This document shows, piece by piece, positions 1 through 11,200 of a stretch of DNA of 64,000 nt (positions within the stretch are counted from its first letter, which is position 1; each line of letters starts with the position of its first letter). Location: NCBI RefSeq assembly GCF_004664715.2, contig NC_051071.1, positions 87,000,936 through 87,064,935 on the forward strand, given 5' to 3'. Source of the DNA: Peromyscus leucopus. Taxonomy: Eukaryota; Chordata; Mammalia; Rodentia; Cricetidae. A model generated the notes under the pieces. That model saw nothing but the letters and a program-made list of their open reading frames with translations, had not been told where the DNA came from and made no database searches. The position numbers and the translations under genes are program-made.

Positions 1-1321
1 ACGCAGCTGTCCTGTAGACAGGAGACAAAGTGGCAGATTTCCTCTAAAGAGCCAAACCGAGCTCACCTGGGTTGACATTCACAGTTTAGTTTTCTGGCTG
101 AATTTCAGAGTATATCATTTGCATCTAAGTTTAAAATAGTTCTGCTGAATGAGGAAGCCAGCCCTCTCTTTCCTTCTGTGGATTAGATTAAGAAGACTTT
201 GAGAAGCACCAAGGCAGGATGCTGTTGAACAGTCCAAGTGGATGGAGAGAAAGATAAAGATGAGCTACGGAAGAAGAACAAAAGAACAGCGGCAGGGAGG
301 AAGATGAGTGTTGTGGCATGGCAGAGCGGCCGCAGTAATTGGAAAGGAATCCTGTCCCAAACAGATGTAAAGTGTGAATTATGTGAACAATAAAAACCAC
401 AGTCACCTACCGAGGGGTCTAGGAATGGATGCTGGGTGGAGGAATTACTGCGGGGGTCTCCAGCAGGCTGGCCGTGTCAAGATAACTGGCATGTTTCCAG
501 GCATTACTGATGGTCTGTCTGGAAGATAGCAGAAGAGTGTCTTAGGTTTAACCTAAGCACAGACTCCTCCTTTCTCGTGCCAATGGCTCGTCTGTAAGTG
601 ACGACTCCCACCAGGAACTGGTGGTGGTGCTTTTCTTTGAGTCAAAAGTTACCGCCATCATCGCATGGATGTTTAGGTTCACCGCCAGCAAGTTTGCCGG
701 CCTTCTGGTTGTAGCTACAACAGAACACAACAAGTGCAAGTCAAGCAATGACTGGAGAAGTATTTGATTTTCTTGGAAGCTGTGATACTTTCTTGTAAGT
801 CCAGTGCCATCTCAAGGCCTCTCACTGTTCTGGGCCTTGTGGTGTTTTGTGCTTTGGGTTGGAGCCAGGGCCGTGCCAGCACTGAAGGTCATGCATGGCT
901 TTGCGAGTGGGTAGCAGGACAGCTCAGCAGTCAAGGTCCTGAGCTCACAGCGGAACCATTGTGTGGAAACAGCCGAGGTGAGGGCAGTTCCCAGTCTTTG
1001 CTTTGTCTTCCGCAGAAAACATTTCTTGTCCCAGTGATATTTGGGTGAGCGCTAGATGAAGGAAGAGGTGGAAGAAGAGAGGGAGCCTTTTCCGGGGTTC
1101 AGGGAATTCTCTTGCGAGTGGCTGGAGATGCCTGTGGTTGAGTATGGAATGTTGCCTCCTCCCCTGCTCTGACAAGCCTCTCAGATTTAAGACCAGCTTC
1201 TCTAAAACAGAAGGTGGAAGGGACTGAAGTTCTGCGTATGTGTTCCATCACATCTGAACGGAATGGAGCTGAGACACAGGAGAGTGCAGACAGCCAAGCC
1301 TCTGGGGATGCCCCTGTGCAC
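1..1321. other. Unique-looking DNA, no gene seen
   Basis: I recognise no repeat family and no supported exon in this stretch. Open frames on both strands here are short (up to 94 codons), overlap each other antisense, and show no domain. It is probably intronic or intergenic. Short real exons could be missed. Confidence 0.4.
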
Positions 1322-1445
1322 AGCGCTCTTTGTCTTGCCTTAGGCTTGCAGATGTGAGCTACCATGCAAGGCTGGCATGAGCTCTGGGTATCTGAGATGC
1401 TCATGCATGGTAGCAAGTCCTTCTGTCCAGTGACCCATCTCCTCA
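1322..1445 (-). mobile_element. B3-type SINE fragment
   Basis: Read on the minus strand, the segment begins with the tRNA-like head of B2/B3 SINEs: the plus strand ends in 'gacccatctcctcagccc', the complement of the 'gggctgaggagatgggtc' start. Only the head-proximal part is recognisable, with divergent sequence further away. Its edge has been used as the insertion site of the adjacent half-length B1, so this SINE is the older of the two. B3 is assigned by recognition, so the subfamily is uncertain. Confidence 0.6.
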
Positions 1446-1456
1446 GCCCTCTACTT

Positions 1457-1552
1457 CTTTTTTTTTTTTTTTTTTTTGGTTTTTCGAGACAGGGTTTCTC
1501 TGTGTAGCTTTGCGCCTTTTTCCTGGAACTCACTTGGTAGTCCAGGCTAGCC
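1457..1552 (-). mobile_element. 5'-truncated B1 SINE with target-site duplication
   Basis: The minus strand reads as the 3' half of B1, ending in the usual 'gagaaaccctgtctcg' and a poly-A tail (the T run at about 1458-1477 on the plus strand). The promoter-bearing 5' half is absent. Perfect 11-bp direct repeats 'gccctctactt' flank it at 1446-1456 and 1553-1563. This is therefore a truncated retrotransposition event, not later decay of a full element. The internal 'agctttgcgcc' wording is the cricetid-like B1 form. Confidence 0.9.
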
Positions 1553-1563
1553 GCCCTCTACTT

Positions 1564-2099
1564 TTTACTATGTGAAGTTGGATCAGCTTTTGAAGTAAAA
1601 TGGCTTAAAAGTATATGAAGTCACAATTTGTAAAAATGAGTGTCTACATGAAAGAGACAATGAGTAGCAAATTTGGCTTGTGTGAGTACCTCTTATAACA
1701 GCAAAATGCTGCCTTTTTAAAAGCAAGATTTTCACTTTTTATCATGACTTTTGCATGTATTTTCTGCATTACTTTAAAAACCAAATTACAGCTTGAAAAT
1801 CATGTTTTAGAAATATTCTTTTACTAACGTTAAGATGTTAGGCTTGATTGGTATGAATCGGTCACCAGAAATATGAAAGATAAATGTATTGATTTTCCTT
1901 TCATTTAAAAACAGTCAGATTCTCTTTTTTTTTCTGCTCAGTGCCTCCAGCTAAATGCCTGTGCTTACTTCTTATTTAAGATTCCTACCTAATTTGAGAA
2001 TTGCAACCTCATAGTAGAAGAACATAGAGAGCCCAGGGGGAGCAAGCTGAGGAGGAAGTTGAGGGCTGGGAACAGGGCAAATGATAAGTTACAAAGAAA
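1564..2099. other. AT-rich DNA, no gene seen
   Basis: I recognise no repeat or coding signal. Short A/T runs are present but nothing distinctive. Confidence 0.35.
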
Positions 2100-2316
2100 G
2101 ACCATTTCATTTCCACATCCTCTTAAGTGGGTTCCCACAGAAGGTCTGGCCCAGATTTAAGGTGTATCTTCTGACCTCAAATGATCTGTATTTAGGGTGG
2201 TCTTCCACCTCAAATAATCCAACCAAGAGAAGTTCCTCATAGATGTACCCAGCTACTTGAATTTTAGTTAATTCCAAGTGTAGTCAAGTTGACTGCCAAG
2301 ATGACCCATCGCAGTA
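2100..2316 (-). mobile_element. MaLR-like LTR fragment (ERVL-MaLR)
   Basis: Read on the minus strand, the segment starts near 'gtcaacttgactacacttgg' and continues through 'aattaactaaaattcaag' and a 'gggtacatctatgaggaact' stretch. This resembles the start of MaLR/MLT1-type LTRs, which open with a 'gtcaacttga' motif. The 3' part of the LTR is not recognisable and no duplication was found. Family name is uncertain. Confidence 0.5.
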
Positions 2317-3032
2317 TCAATTATCCTTTTTATTTTAAAAGTTTAATTTTTGTTTTTGAAATAAGATAATATATTATCTGTGTTCCATGTAATTAGTTAA
2401 TGAGCAGAAGGCCCAGAGCATTCCTTTGGAAAGAGTCAGTTTAATTAACCTGAATTACAGAGCTCTTCCACTCTATCTCCTTGTTTATATTTGCATATTT
2501 CATTTATAGTACCTTACATTTGCATTCTTCCCAATATCCTTCTGTTATAACATTAATAAGCTTCTAGAGCACAGAGAGTAAAGTACTCGTCCCAGATCAC
2601 ACAGTATTTACTGGCCAGTGTGTGTATGTCTGCGCATGTACATATTTAATTTAATGCATCTTAGTAGATCATCATTATTATACTGATGGGTTGTAATTTC
2701 CTAAGATTTCTTACACTTGAAATTATAATTTTCAAAAAAATAAGATGAAGAATATAAACCAGAGTTGATTAATGGTGTAGGGCCTCATATAAGGTTAGGT
2801 ATACTTAATAATAATCCTACTTGGTTGATCATAAGATTCTCCACCATGGAAATTTTTATATATTAAAACCTGCAGAAATTTTGTGAATAACATTTTTAGA
2901 ATATTTCTGAAATGCACTTCTAGACAGACGAAATTAAATCAAACTTCTCAAGAGAAATATAATGAGACCCACAAATTCAAGCTATGTAAATGCTCAACAT
3001 TTTCCAGAACCTAAATTTAAAAGAATATAATG
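2317..3032. other. AT-rich DNA, no gene seen
   Basis: This is AT-rich sequence with many TTTAA/ATTAA runs. I recognise no repeat family and see no exon. Confidence 0.35.
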
Positions 3033-3040
3033 AACTATAA

Positions 3041-3226
3041 TTTTTTAAATTTTATTTATTTATATTTTATGTATGAGTGCTCTGCGTATATATCTGCACA
3101 ACAGAAGAGGACATCAGATCCTATTACAGATGGCTGTGAGCCACCATGTGGTTGCTGGGAATTGAACTCAAGACCTCTGGAAGAGCATCCAGTGCTCTTA
3201 ACCACTGAGCCATCTCTCCAGCTCCA
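3041..3226 (-). mobile_element. B2 SINE, nearly full length
   Basis: On the minus strand the element opens with 'gctggagagatggctcagtg' and 'ttaagagcact', which are the tRNA-derived A-box region of B2. It continues with 'gttcaattcccagcaaccac' (B box and following) and ends in an A/T-rich tail lying at 3041-3060 on the plus strand. The 8-bp direct repeat 'aactataa' at 3033-3040 and 3227-3234 marks the target-site duplication. Open frames across it are by-products. Confidence 0.92.
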
Positions 3227-3234
3227 AACTATAA

Positions 3235-3750
3235 ATTTTATTAATAGTCGGTCATAAATTGTGTTACAGTGAAGACACACTCTTAATAATGGTGGCCAGG
3301 AGGTTTTAGCCCTGTAGAACAAGTGAGAAGTACTTAAAGTATGACAGCTTGGATATCGCTGGGCACCATAACCCATTAACCATACTCAATATCAGAATTA
3401 AGACATTTTACATTCCGTCAAGACCAATGTCCACTGTACACTGGAAACACTTCCACATTCAGCATCACATTTCAGGTGTTCCACCTGCACGTGGGACTCG
3501 GAGACCTCACTGGACAAATGGGCTGCATTGTCTCCCTCCGTGTTCTGGCCACAGCACTGGAGAGTTTTGTTGTGGGCAGCCATGTGGAGAAAGGACTGGC
3601 AGGTGAAAACTACATGGGAGGCCAACATCTCATTTTGCAAATGAGAATTTGGGGGCCTCCGTGTTGAACAACCTGCCTGAGAGGTCAGAACTGTGGAAGT
3701 GGTTATGCTAGAAACACAGGGTTCATTTCATACTTCTGTCTTTTCCCCAC
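3235..3750. other. Unique-looking DNA, no gene seen
   Basis: Overlapping open frames of 60-85 codons occur on both strands between 3349 and 3667 and are mutually antisense. None has a recognisable domain. The 3470-3620 part is somewhat richer in GC than its surroundings, but I cannot assign it. Confidence 0.3.
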
Positions 3751-3800
3751 CAAAAACAAACAAACAAACAAACAAACAAACAAAAAACCAAAAACAAAAA
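3751..3800 (+). repeat. (CAAA)n microsatellite
   Basis: An imperfect run of CAAA units follows 'ccccaccaaaaac'. It could be the tail of a decayed retroelement, but no element body is recognisable next to it. Confidence 0.85.
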
Positions 3801-3944
3801 GCCAGTACAAATGAAACATCACTAGGAATATTCTACCTGTGCTCTTAACTGTACAGCAATGTGTGTGGGTGGGTGTGGGGGGTGATTAGAGGGTTTGCTC
3901 AGGTGACCCCAACATCACCATCACCAGTGGTTGTATTGTATGTA

Positions 3945-4227
3945 TCACCATATGTTGTGATGTTGGGAACACAGAGGGTTAGAGTCCATAATGGTGAGGA
4001 AGGGATGGCAAAGGTCAGAGGTGCAGGAAGATAGCTGAGCACATCTTAACCACACACAGGAAGGGGGGACCCCAAACTCCTCAAGCCTGCTCCCAGTGAT
4101 ATACTTCCTCCAGCAAGGCTCTACCTCCTAAGAGCTCTATGATCTCCCCAAATAGCATCACCAACTAGGGACCAAGTGTCCAAACACATGAGCCTATGAG
4201 GAGCATTTCTTATTCACACCACCAGAG
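3945..4227 (-). mobile_element. ORR1-type MaLR LTR
   Basis: The minus strand reads in the order expected for ORR1: 'gaataagaaatgctcctcat', 'aggctcatgtgtttgg', 'acacttggtccctagttggt', 'gccttgctggaggaagtat', 'tcactgggagcaggc' and 'atggactctaaccctctg'. The 5' end of the LTR lies near 4227. The far end past 3950 is degraded. No internal ERVL sequence is attached, so it is a solo LTR or fragment. Confidence 0.85.
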
Positions 4228-4347
4228 TGACTTTGCTATTAATATCGAGTGTTTTAGAGTATACCTTAATAAACTCACTCATTATAGAAATTATAAGTGC
4301 TTTGCATATTGTGGGCTACAATGGTTACACTGGTTTTTAAGTACTTA

Positions 4348-4482
4348 TGTTTTTTTTGTTTGTTTGTTTGGTTTTTTGCTATTCATTCTTTATATGCATT
4401 TTTATGGTGGTGGGGATGGAAGCCAGTGTCTTGCACATGCTAGACAAGTGCTCTACTAGTGAGATAAATCATCAACCCCAGT
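4348..4482 (-). mobile_element. ID/B4-type SINE fragment
   Basis: Read on the minus strand, 'ggggttgatgatttatctca' followed by 'ctagtagagcacttgtctag' and 'catgtgcaagac' matches the layout of the tRNA-Ala-derived ID head with A and B boxes. A T-rich GTTT run at 4352-4376 on the plus strand is its A-rich tail. It could be a stand-alone ID or the ID part of a B4. Divergence suggests an old copy. Confidence 0.7.
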
Positions 4483-7400
4483 CGAATGCTTATGGGGTTA
4501 AATGCTTATGGTGTGCCAAATAGTCTGCTATACCCTGGGACTAGAATCAAAGATTTCATGGTTTCAGCCTTCGGGAATTACTGCTCTATTTGGGAACACA
4601 GCAATAAGTAACTAACTATAAATACATAGTTATCACCTATGCCAACTCTTGTCAAGAGAAAAACCGAAAGTGTGCTGCAGTAGGGAATTAGGCAATAGGG
4701 TACCTCATTTCCACCAGGGAGAGAGGGCTGGGGTAGCTGAAGGGAGCATCTGGCATAATGGCACTGGACTAGAAAAGCAAGCAGTGAGTGATGGCATTGC
4801 AGTGTGGCTGAGGCGTGACCGCTGCCCTCAGAAGAGAGGAGTTCACGGTCTTCCTTAGGGTATAGGTTACCCAGCATGTGGTAAGAATTTGTTTTCCCCA
4901 GCAGGTCATAGAGCAACATACTGAAGAGTTTTATGTGATCTGATTTATTTATGTCCAAACAATCCCCTACGACCTCTGTGCAGAGACTTGGTTTCAGGAG
5001 AGCATGCCACAGGAGGGATACTCCTGAGGAAAGCCGCCCTGTTCTCCAGGTGGGGAGAAAGGACCTGGAGCCTTCGTCTGTCAGAGAGAAAGATCTAGAC
5101 CCTAGAGCTCATTCCCTTTCGCCACAGAGTGAGTTTGATACCCAAGTGCCTGAGAGCTCGATTATCTCCCTTTATGAGCCCACAGGTGACTTTAGGTGAT
5201 ACATGCGAGGCCTAAGCATTTCCATGGAAGATGCTCATGGGAAAGGCATGTGCTGCTTTTCCTTGACTTCATAGTCTCTGGTGTTTGAGACTCTCCTGAT
5301 ATTCTGTGCTTACTCACTGTCACTGGTAATACCCATGGACACTTAGAAAAAGTTAAATTAAATTGAAAAGTCCCCAGGTGCTGGATTCAAATTGCTGCAA
5401 GCCTTGGAAAACTATTTTAGTTTTACATTCTGGTACTGTTTTATGAAAAACATGTGAAAAATTATTTCTCAAGATCTGCTTCCTCAGCATGGTCATTGGT
5501 AAGTTATGAGTGGAATGTAAACCTGTTGTTAGGCTAGCTCTAGGAGCACAAAAAAATATACCAATTTTGTGCAAATCTTTCAGTCTTATTATGACATGCA
5601 GAGCATTGCCAACCTTTATGCACGAAACCATCCTAGCAAACCTCCATCTTGACATGCAAGAATAGCTCTAGATAGCATTAATCCCTCTATCGGAAAAAAA
5701 AAAAAAAACCTGTATTAAGGAATTATTTCCTCATATGCAACTAGCAATGCTAAAAGTACCCAGGTTTGGTATCACCCAAAACCAAATTTTGATAATCTTC
5801 TACGTGTAATGTTCTATGTTGATTAACAAGATATCTTATTGTGTCTAATCAAGAAGACACACACAGAAAAGGCCTTTCTTTGCAGTTGCATGTCCACTTG
5901 GAAAAGCCAGTCCAAGAGTTCCTGGAATCTCTGAGGTGCTAACTCCTGGGAGCCAATGAAGAACAGACAGATTGTTAGCATAAGAATACAGCATCCCAAG
6001 ATGAGGACATAGAAAACCTGCTTCACTGCATTCATTAGAGAGAGCTATTACTTGCACAAGAAAAGGGAGAGGAAGTGAGCTGTGTTGAGTTAACTTAGAA
6101 AGGCCAATGGATTTCTAAGTTTGGAAGTTAGCTGGGATCTTTCTGTGTGATGGAGATTTCATAGGATATTTGCATGAAAATTGACAGAACTCTTTTTATT
6201 GATCAAAGTAAACCACATTAATGGCAAAAGCTCTACATGGAACATAATAAAGGAAACAGCACTTGAAGGGGAAAAATATCTCACTTTATTTCTCGAGAAA
6301 GACTTGATAAGAAACCAAAGGGCCAGCATATGCTTGGTGATGAGACTCAGCTTGGAGGGGGGATGTGGGCAGCCGAGGAGGGTGACTTCAAAGCCGAGTT
6401 GCCTGATCGCTCTCCAGCAGGGATTTTGTTTTTTTCACTCAGTCTGCTCATTTGGCAAGTCACCAAAGCATAGCTTCATTTGGACCATGTCACTAGTTGT
6501 CAAAGGACCCATCTTCACACAAAAATATGATTTATCCCAACCCCGCTCACCAGACAGTCATCTTTTTAACTCATAAAAATATTGTAGTCGTGTATATCAA
6601 TGCCTTTCATAAGTCTGGTTTCAAGTGAAGAATTTCAGAGTGTAAGCAAATGGAAGAGCAAGACACTATATCCCATGTTTTGGGGAGCTTAGTGCTTAGT
6701 GGCCTAGATTCAGTGGAGCTGGGATTATCTTCTGCCATGGCAAGATCCAGGTGTGCTTTCCTGATCTTATTCTAAATTCTTCTGTCTTTGACAAAAGGGA
6801 TTTTCACCTTTGGTTCCAAACTATTGATTATAGAGAAAACTCTTGAAATGTGTGTTCTGAGATGATGTCGAGAAAGCCATCTTTGATTGAGCATGCCCAG
6901 CTCAGTGTAACAGCCTACTCCATGCTAATGCCTGGTAGTTGAGAATATTATACTTCATGAGACTCACCTTCAGTGGCATTCGTAAACAGACAAGCTGCCT
7001 TCCTAAATGTACTGGCCCATTTACTTTGTTCCAGTGTGTGTGGGGGACTATAAAGAAATAAGAATAAACTGCTTAATCTTTTGAATTGAATGAATATTTT
7101 TTTCCTCAGATAAAATTATACTTTAATAGTTAATTAACAGAGCCTTTCATTGTATGAACTACGGAGCTAAAAAATCCACATAATAAGTGAACTCTGCCAG
7201 AGATCATTTATTTATTTTATTGTCTCTAGCAGAAATCATTTATTGGCAATGCTAAATATTTAAGAATGTATGGAGGTGTTGAGCACCCAGGGTATTTCTC
7301 TTCATGGGAACCATTCCCTTTGGCTACCTATCTGCTGCTGATACAGTTTAGATGTGATTCATTTATCATCTTTGATATCCCTCCATACATTAACTTTCTC

Positions 7401-7839
7401 CTTTGATAACAGTTCAGACACACTTTTTGTTGTTTCTTCAGAGCACCCTTATGAAGATTAAGTACCAAATACCTTTAGTTTTGATGCAGGTATTATTATG
7501 TTTCTGAAGAAGAAAAAGGAAACAAATGAAAAATTTTGAGATCATCAGAATGTTGTTGATCTCATTTCTTAGATGATGGTGAAGCTGAGCCAAAATAGTT
7601 CTCCTTTGTATGAAGTGGGTAATATATGCTGGAAAACTTGGTGCAGGTAAAGGATAGAGATGGTTTGCTCAATCAGTCAATCTTTCTTTAGTGCTTATGT
7701 CTGTCAGGTGCTGGTGACATTTTCAAGATTAGTAGCTCATTAATGTGAAAGTGCTAATGGGCCTCATAATTAGGCATCTGGGACAGACACAAGTAGCTTA
7801 ATGCAAAGTAGTTCTAGGAGGCATGTTCTGAGGACAGGA
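4483..7839. other. Unique-looking DNA, no gene seen
   Basis: This is about 3.4 kb in which I recognise no interspersed repeat. The longest frames (4578-4958 minus, 126 codons; 6181-6576 plus, 131 codons; 5353-5655 minus, 100 codons) have no domain, no signal peptide and no similarity I know. A 16-bp A run is at about 5695-5708. Ancient, highly decayed elements may be present. Confidence 0.3.
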
Positions 7840-8280
7840 GAACTCCTTTTTTCCCCTCCCCTATTGAAAATAGATTCTGCTCTCATACAGTATATCCTGA
7901 TTACAGTTTCCCCTCCTTCTACTCTTCCCTGTTCCTCCCTGCCTTCCCTTGCCTCTGGGTCCACTCCTTTTCTGTCTCTCATTAGAAAAGAACAGGCTTC
8001 TAAGAAATAACAGCTAAACATGACAAAATAAAATATAAGATAAAAACAAAAACCATCACATCAAGTCTGGACAAGGCAACCAACAGGAGAAAAGATTCCC
8101 AGGAGCAGGCACAAGAATCAGAGACCCACTCATCCACACACTCAGGAGTCTCATAAAAACACTAAGCTGAAAGCTGTAATATATACACAGGGGACCTGGT
8201 GCAGACCTGAGTAGATCCTGTGCTTGCTGCTTCAGTCTCTGTGAGTTCATATGAGCCTTGCTCAGTTGATTCAGAGGGCT
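7840..8280 (-). mobile_element. L1-related rodent repeat, antisense
   Basis: The plus strand reads 'tatatcctgattacagtttc', 'tttctgtctctcattagaaa', 'aatcagagacccactcatcc', 'gacctggtgcagacctgagt' and 'tctctgtgagttcatatgag' in that order. I recognise this run as a very common rodent L1-associated segment that lies antisense when read this way. No open reading frame for ORF1 or ORF2 survives. Assignment to a particular L1 region is from memory and moderately uncertain; that it is interspersed repeat is much more certain. Confidence 0.7.
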
Positions 8281-11200
8281 TGGCTCAACAGGAGAACTCT
8301 TGAGACACAGATGTGGCTTAACTTGGAAAGTAGGATGTGTTCACTGAGGAAATTGCATTTGAGTGCAGATGTTAGTAAACAGACTGTACATTTGAGAAGA
8401 CAGAGTAAGGGCAGGAAACTGTTGGTGTTGGACTGGTCACAAAAAGGGAACAGTATAGAGAAACACAGATACAAGGAGTTACTGAAAGCAGATTGGGGTC
8501 ACAAGGGCAGGAACAAAGTAGTATGAGATAATTTTGGAGAACCTTGAACAGATGGTCCATGTGAAATAAGTTACTCTTTATTTTGCTATCGATAGGAAGC
8601 CCTCATGAGGGGTTTATAATCTCGAAAGTTCTAACTGTCTGAAAAAGAAGGACCTCTGATATAGCTAAGAGATGATTTGGGAGATTATAGAGGTATAGTG
8701 TTGGTAGGTTAAACCAAAGAGGCTTAACTGTAATGAAGAGGCTTGAATCTTTGTGTCTAAGATAAGAATAGAGGTCACACTACACAGACATGAGTTCAGT
8801 GCAGGGCTGAAAGAGGGAGGTGCCTGGGGACCAGATGGCTCTGCACCCTGTATTCTTGGAAGTAGAGTATTGTAGGAAAACTAGTTATTCTACTTTGTAA
8901 AGTCAGATATCTCGATCACTAGAGAATGATGGAGTAGGCTCTCCGAATCTGTGACCAAATAAGGTTTTCATCTTTCAAGTTGGCTTTGCCTTAGGTCAAC
9001 AGGATAGTACAATGGGCAAAAAAGGATGCTTGCTCATCTTTACCCCTGCAAGTCAGTAACTCCCATGGCAACTGTAATCTGTAGAACAAGATGCCATTCT
9101 AGACTACAAGAGCGGATGATGTCAGAGCTGGACTGGAACCTGGGTTTTCCTGTTTTCCAGGAACCAGCAGAGATGACTGATGAGGCCTGAATGAGATGCT
9201 TTGAACCGGGGTGACAATGACTCCTCACTGCTTGCTGAAGTGGGAGGTGGCTCCTTGCCTTGCTCTTTATCTTCCCTGTCACATGCATCCTTAGCTAATA
9301 AGAACTTAGATGAAAACCATGTTTATGAAGTTTAAAAAGAAGTATAGATGAGACAACTCAATACATAACCCATGGTCAGTAAATACGTGAAAATTTCTTT
9401 TAGGAAGTTTCAATAAACTTGACATAACTGAAGTTAACCATCATAGACAAAAATAGAGGACTCATGAATTAAGTTCTATTTGTATAGTGGAACACTAAGA
9501 AACTGCTAAAATGTTCCTGTATACTAATATCTAGTAAGAAATGTATTTTTAGTAAAACAAAAGCTGTATATATTCTCTGACATTCAGTTTTTAATTATAT
9601 TTAGATAAATGGCTGTGGACATATCCATACATGAAGAAATGAGGCCGAAAGTATTCACCCCAAAGTGTTTAGAAACTGTGTTAGACTGCAGCTGATTTTC
9701 ATTCATTCTTTTTATGTTTTTCATGTGTTATGTAATGAACACACATTATTGTGTCAAAATAAGGTTGTTGATTTGAGAAATGATTTCAATAAAAATGTAT
9801 ACTTTAATCCTACCATTTGGCATAACTCTGGGTGGGGCAGTGCATTGTTGGAGCCTTATTGAATACAATCTTTCTTGGAGAGGGGCCCTCAATATGTCTT
9901 ACAACCTTAAAGTGTCCATATCTGTTGGCCTAACAATTCCATAAGAGGGAATTAATTCTAATGGAACAGGAAATGTACACATCTTTACTTATGTAATATT
10001 TTCATAAATTTTTAAAATGAATAATTCTGGAAAATAAAATATATAAATATGGGAAGAGGTAAACTATATACTTCCCATTTAAAGGACAGCTGTGCACTGA
10101 CTCCGTGCTGTCTTGTAAGAATGTTCCAGGAGGCTTTGGGGGTCTGTCCTTCCAGCTCCATAGCCCAGATCCACTCTTAGGAGTCCCCTTTTCTTTATAA
10201 ATTGCTCCTATTTCTATTCCACACAACAACAGCAGGACAGTGCTTGAGAATACTTGTTGTTTTAGGGCAGGGGATATACAACGTGAACACTAAAATCCCA
10301 TCTAACATGTATACTTGTGTGGCAGAGGACAGCACACATAGCCGAGCTGACAGCTGTGTTTATCTTGAGTAATGAGATTATATGCAGTGGATTTCAGTTT
10401 CCTTCTCTGGGCTTTTCTGTGTTTTTCTAAATTTTTACAAAATCATGCACCAAGTTCAGCAGAAGAAAAAAGAATACATCTCATTTCACAAAGGTCAGAG
10501 GGGTGGAGAGGGCTGGAGGAGTGAGAAGTAATCAAAGTGTTTGTGGATCTCCATGGATTCCCTCAACGTTCATCTTTATTGTTTACAGCAGCTGGCTCTT
10601 ACTAATTCTCCTTGAAAACCCCCTCCTCTTGCTGGAGTGCTTTCAAAGGCTTTCAGATATGTGGAAAATTGTAACTTCCACACCGTGGGATGCATTCTCT
10701 GTTACCAAGAGTCAGGCTCAAGAGGCTTCATCACCTACTGGCCATGTGACAAGCACCTTAGAAAATACTTCCCCCCTTCGGCCATTTTGCCTCATAGGCT
10801 GTCAGGATGTCTACTAGAAGTAGCAAATGATGAAAATTTCCAAGTTTGAGTTTGAGTCTGAAATCTACTGCCAGTGAGCTTGAGAACCTGAACAAACCTG
10901 AGTCTTTATGTTGAATGATCCATTCACTCTTCATTCAGTTAACTAGTACTGAGAACAAGTTAGCTGGCATTCTCTGTTACAATCCGCAAGGACACACCAG
11001 TGAACAAACCAAAGTTACTCTTCCTGAGGCAGAAAAAGACTGTGCTATATAACATGCCATATAACATATATCATTCCAGAAAGAAGTGAGTATTTTGGTA
11101 AAAACTCAGACTGATGGATAGGAGGGCACAAGATAGAGATGGCTGAATTGCCAGAGACAGACTGGCACATGACAGGAAAGATCTGGTGACTGGGACAGGC

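Noticed and set aside
3056..3376. 106-codon minus-strand frame
   Set aside because: It is built largely from the B2 SINE in sense orientation.
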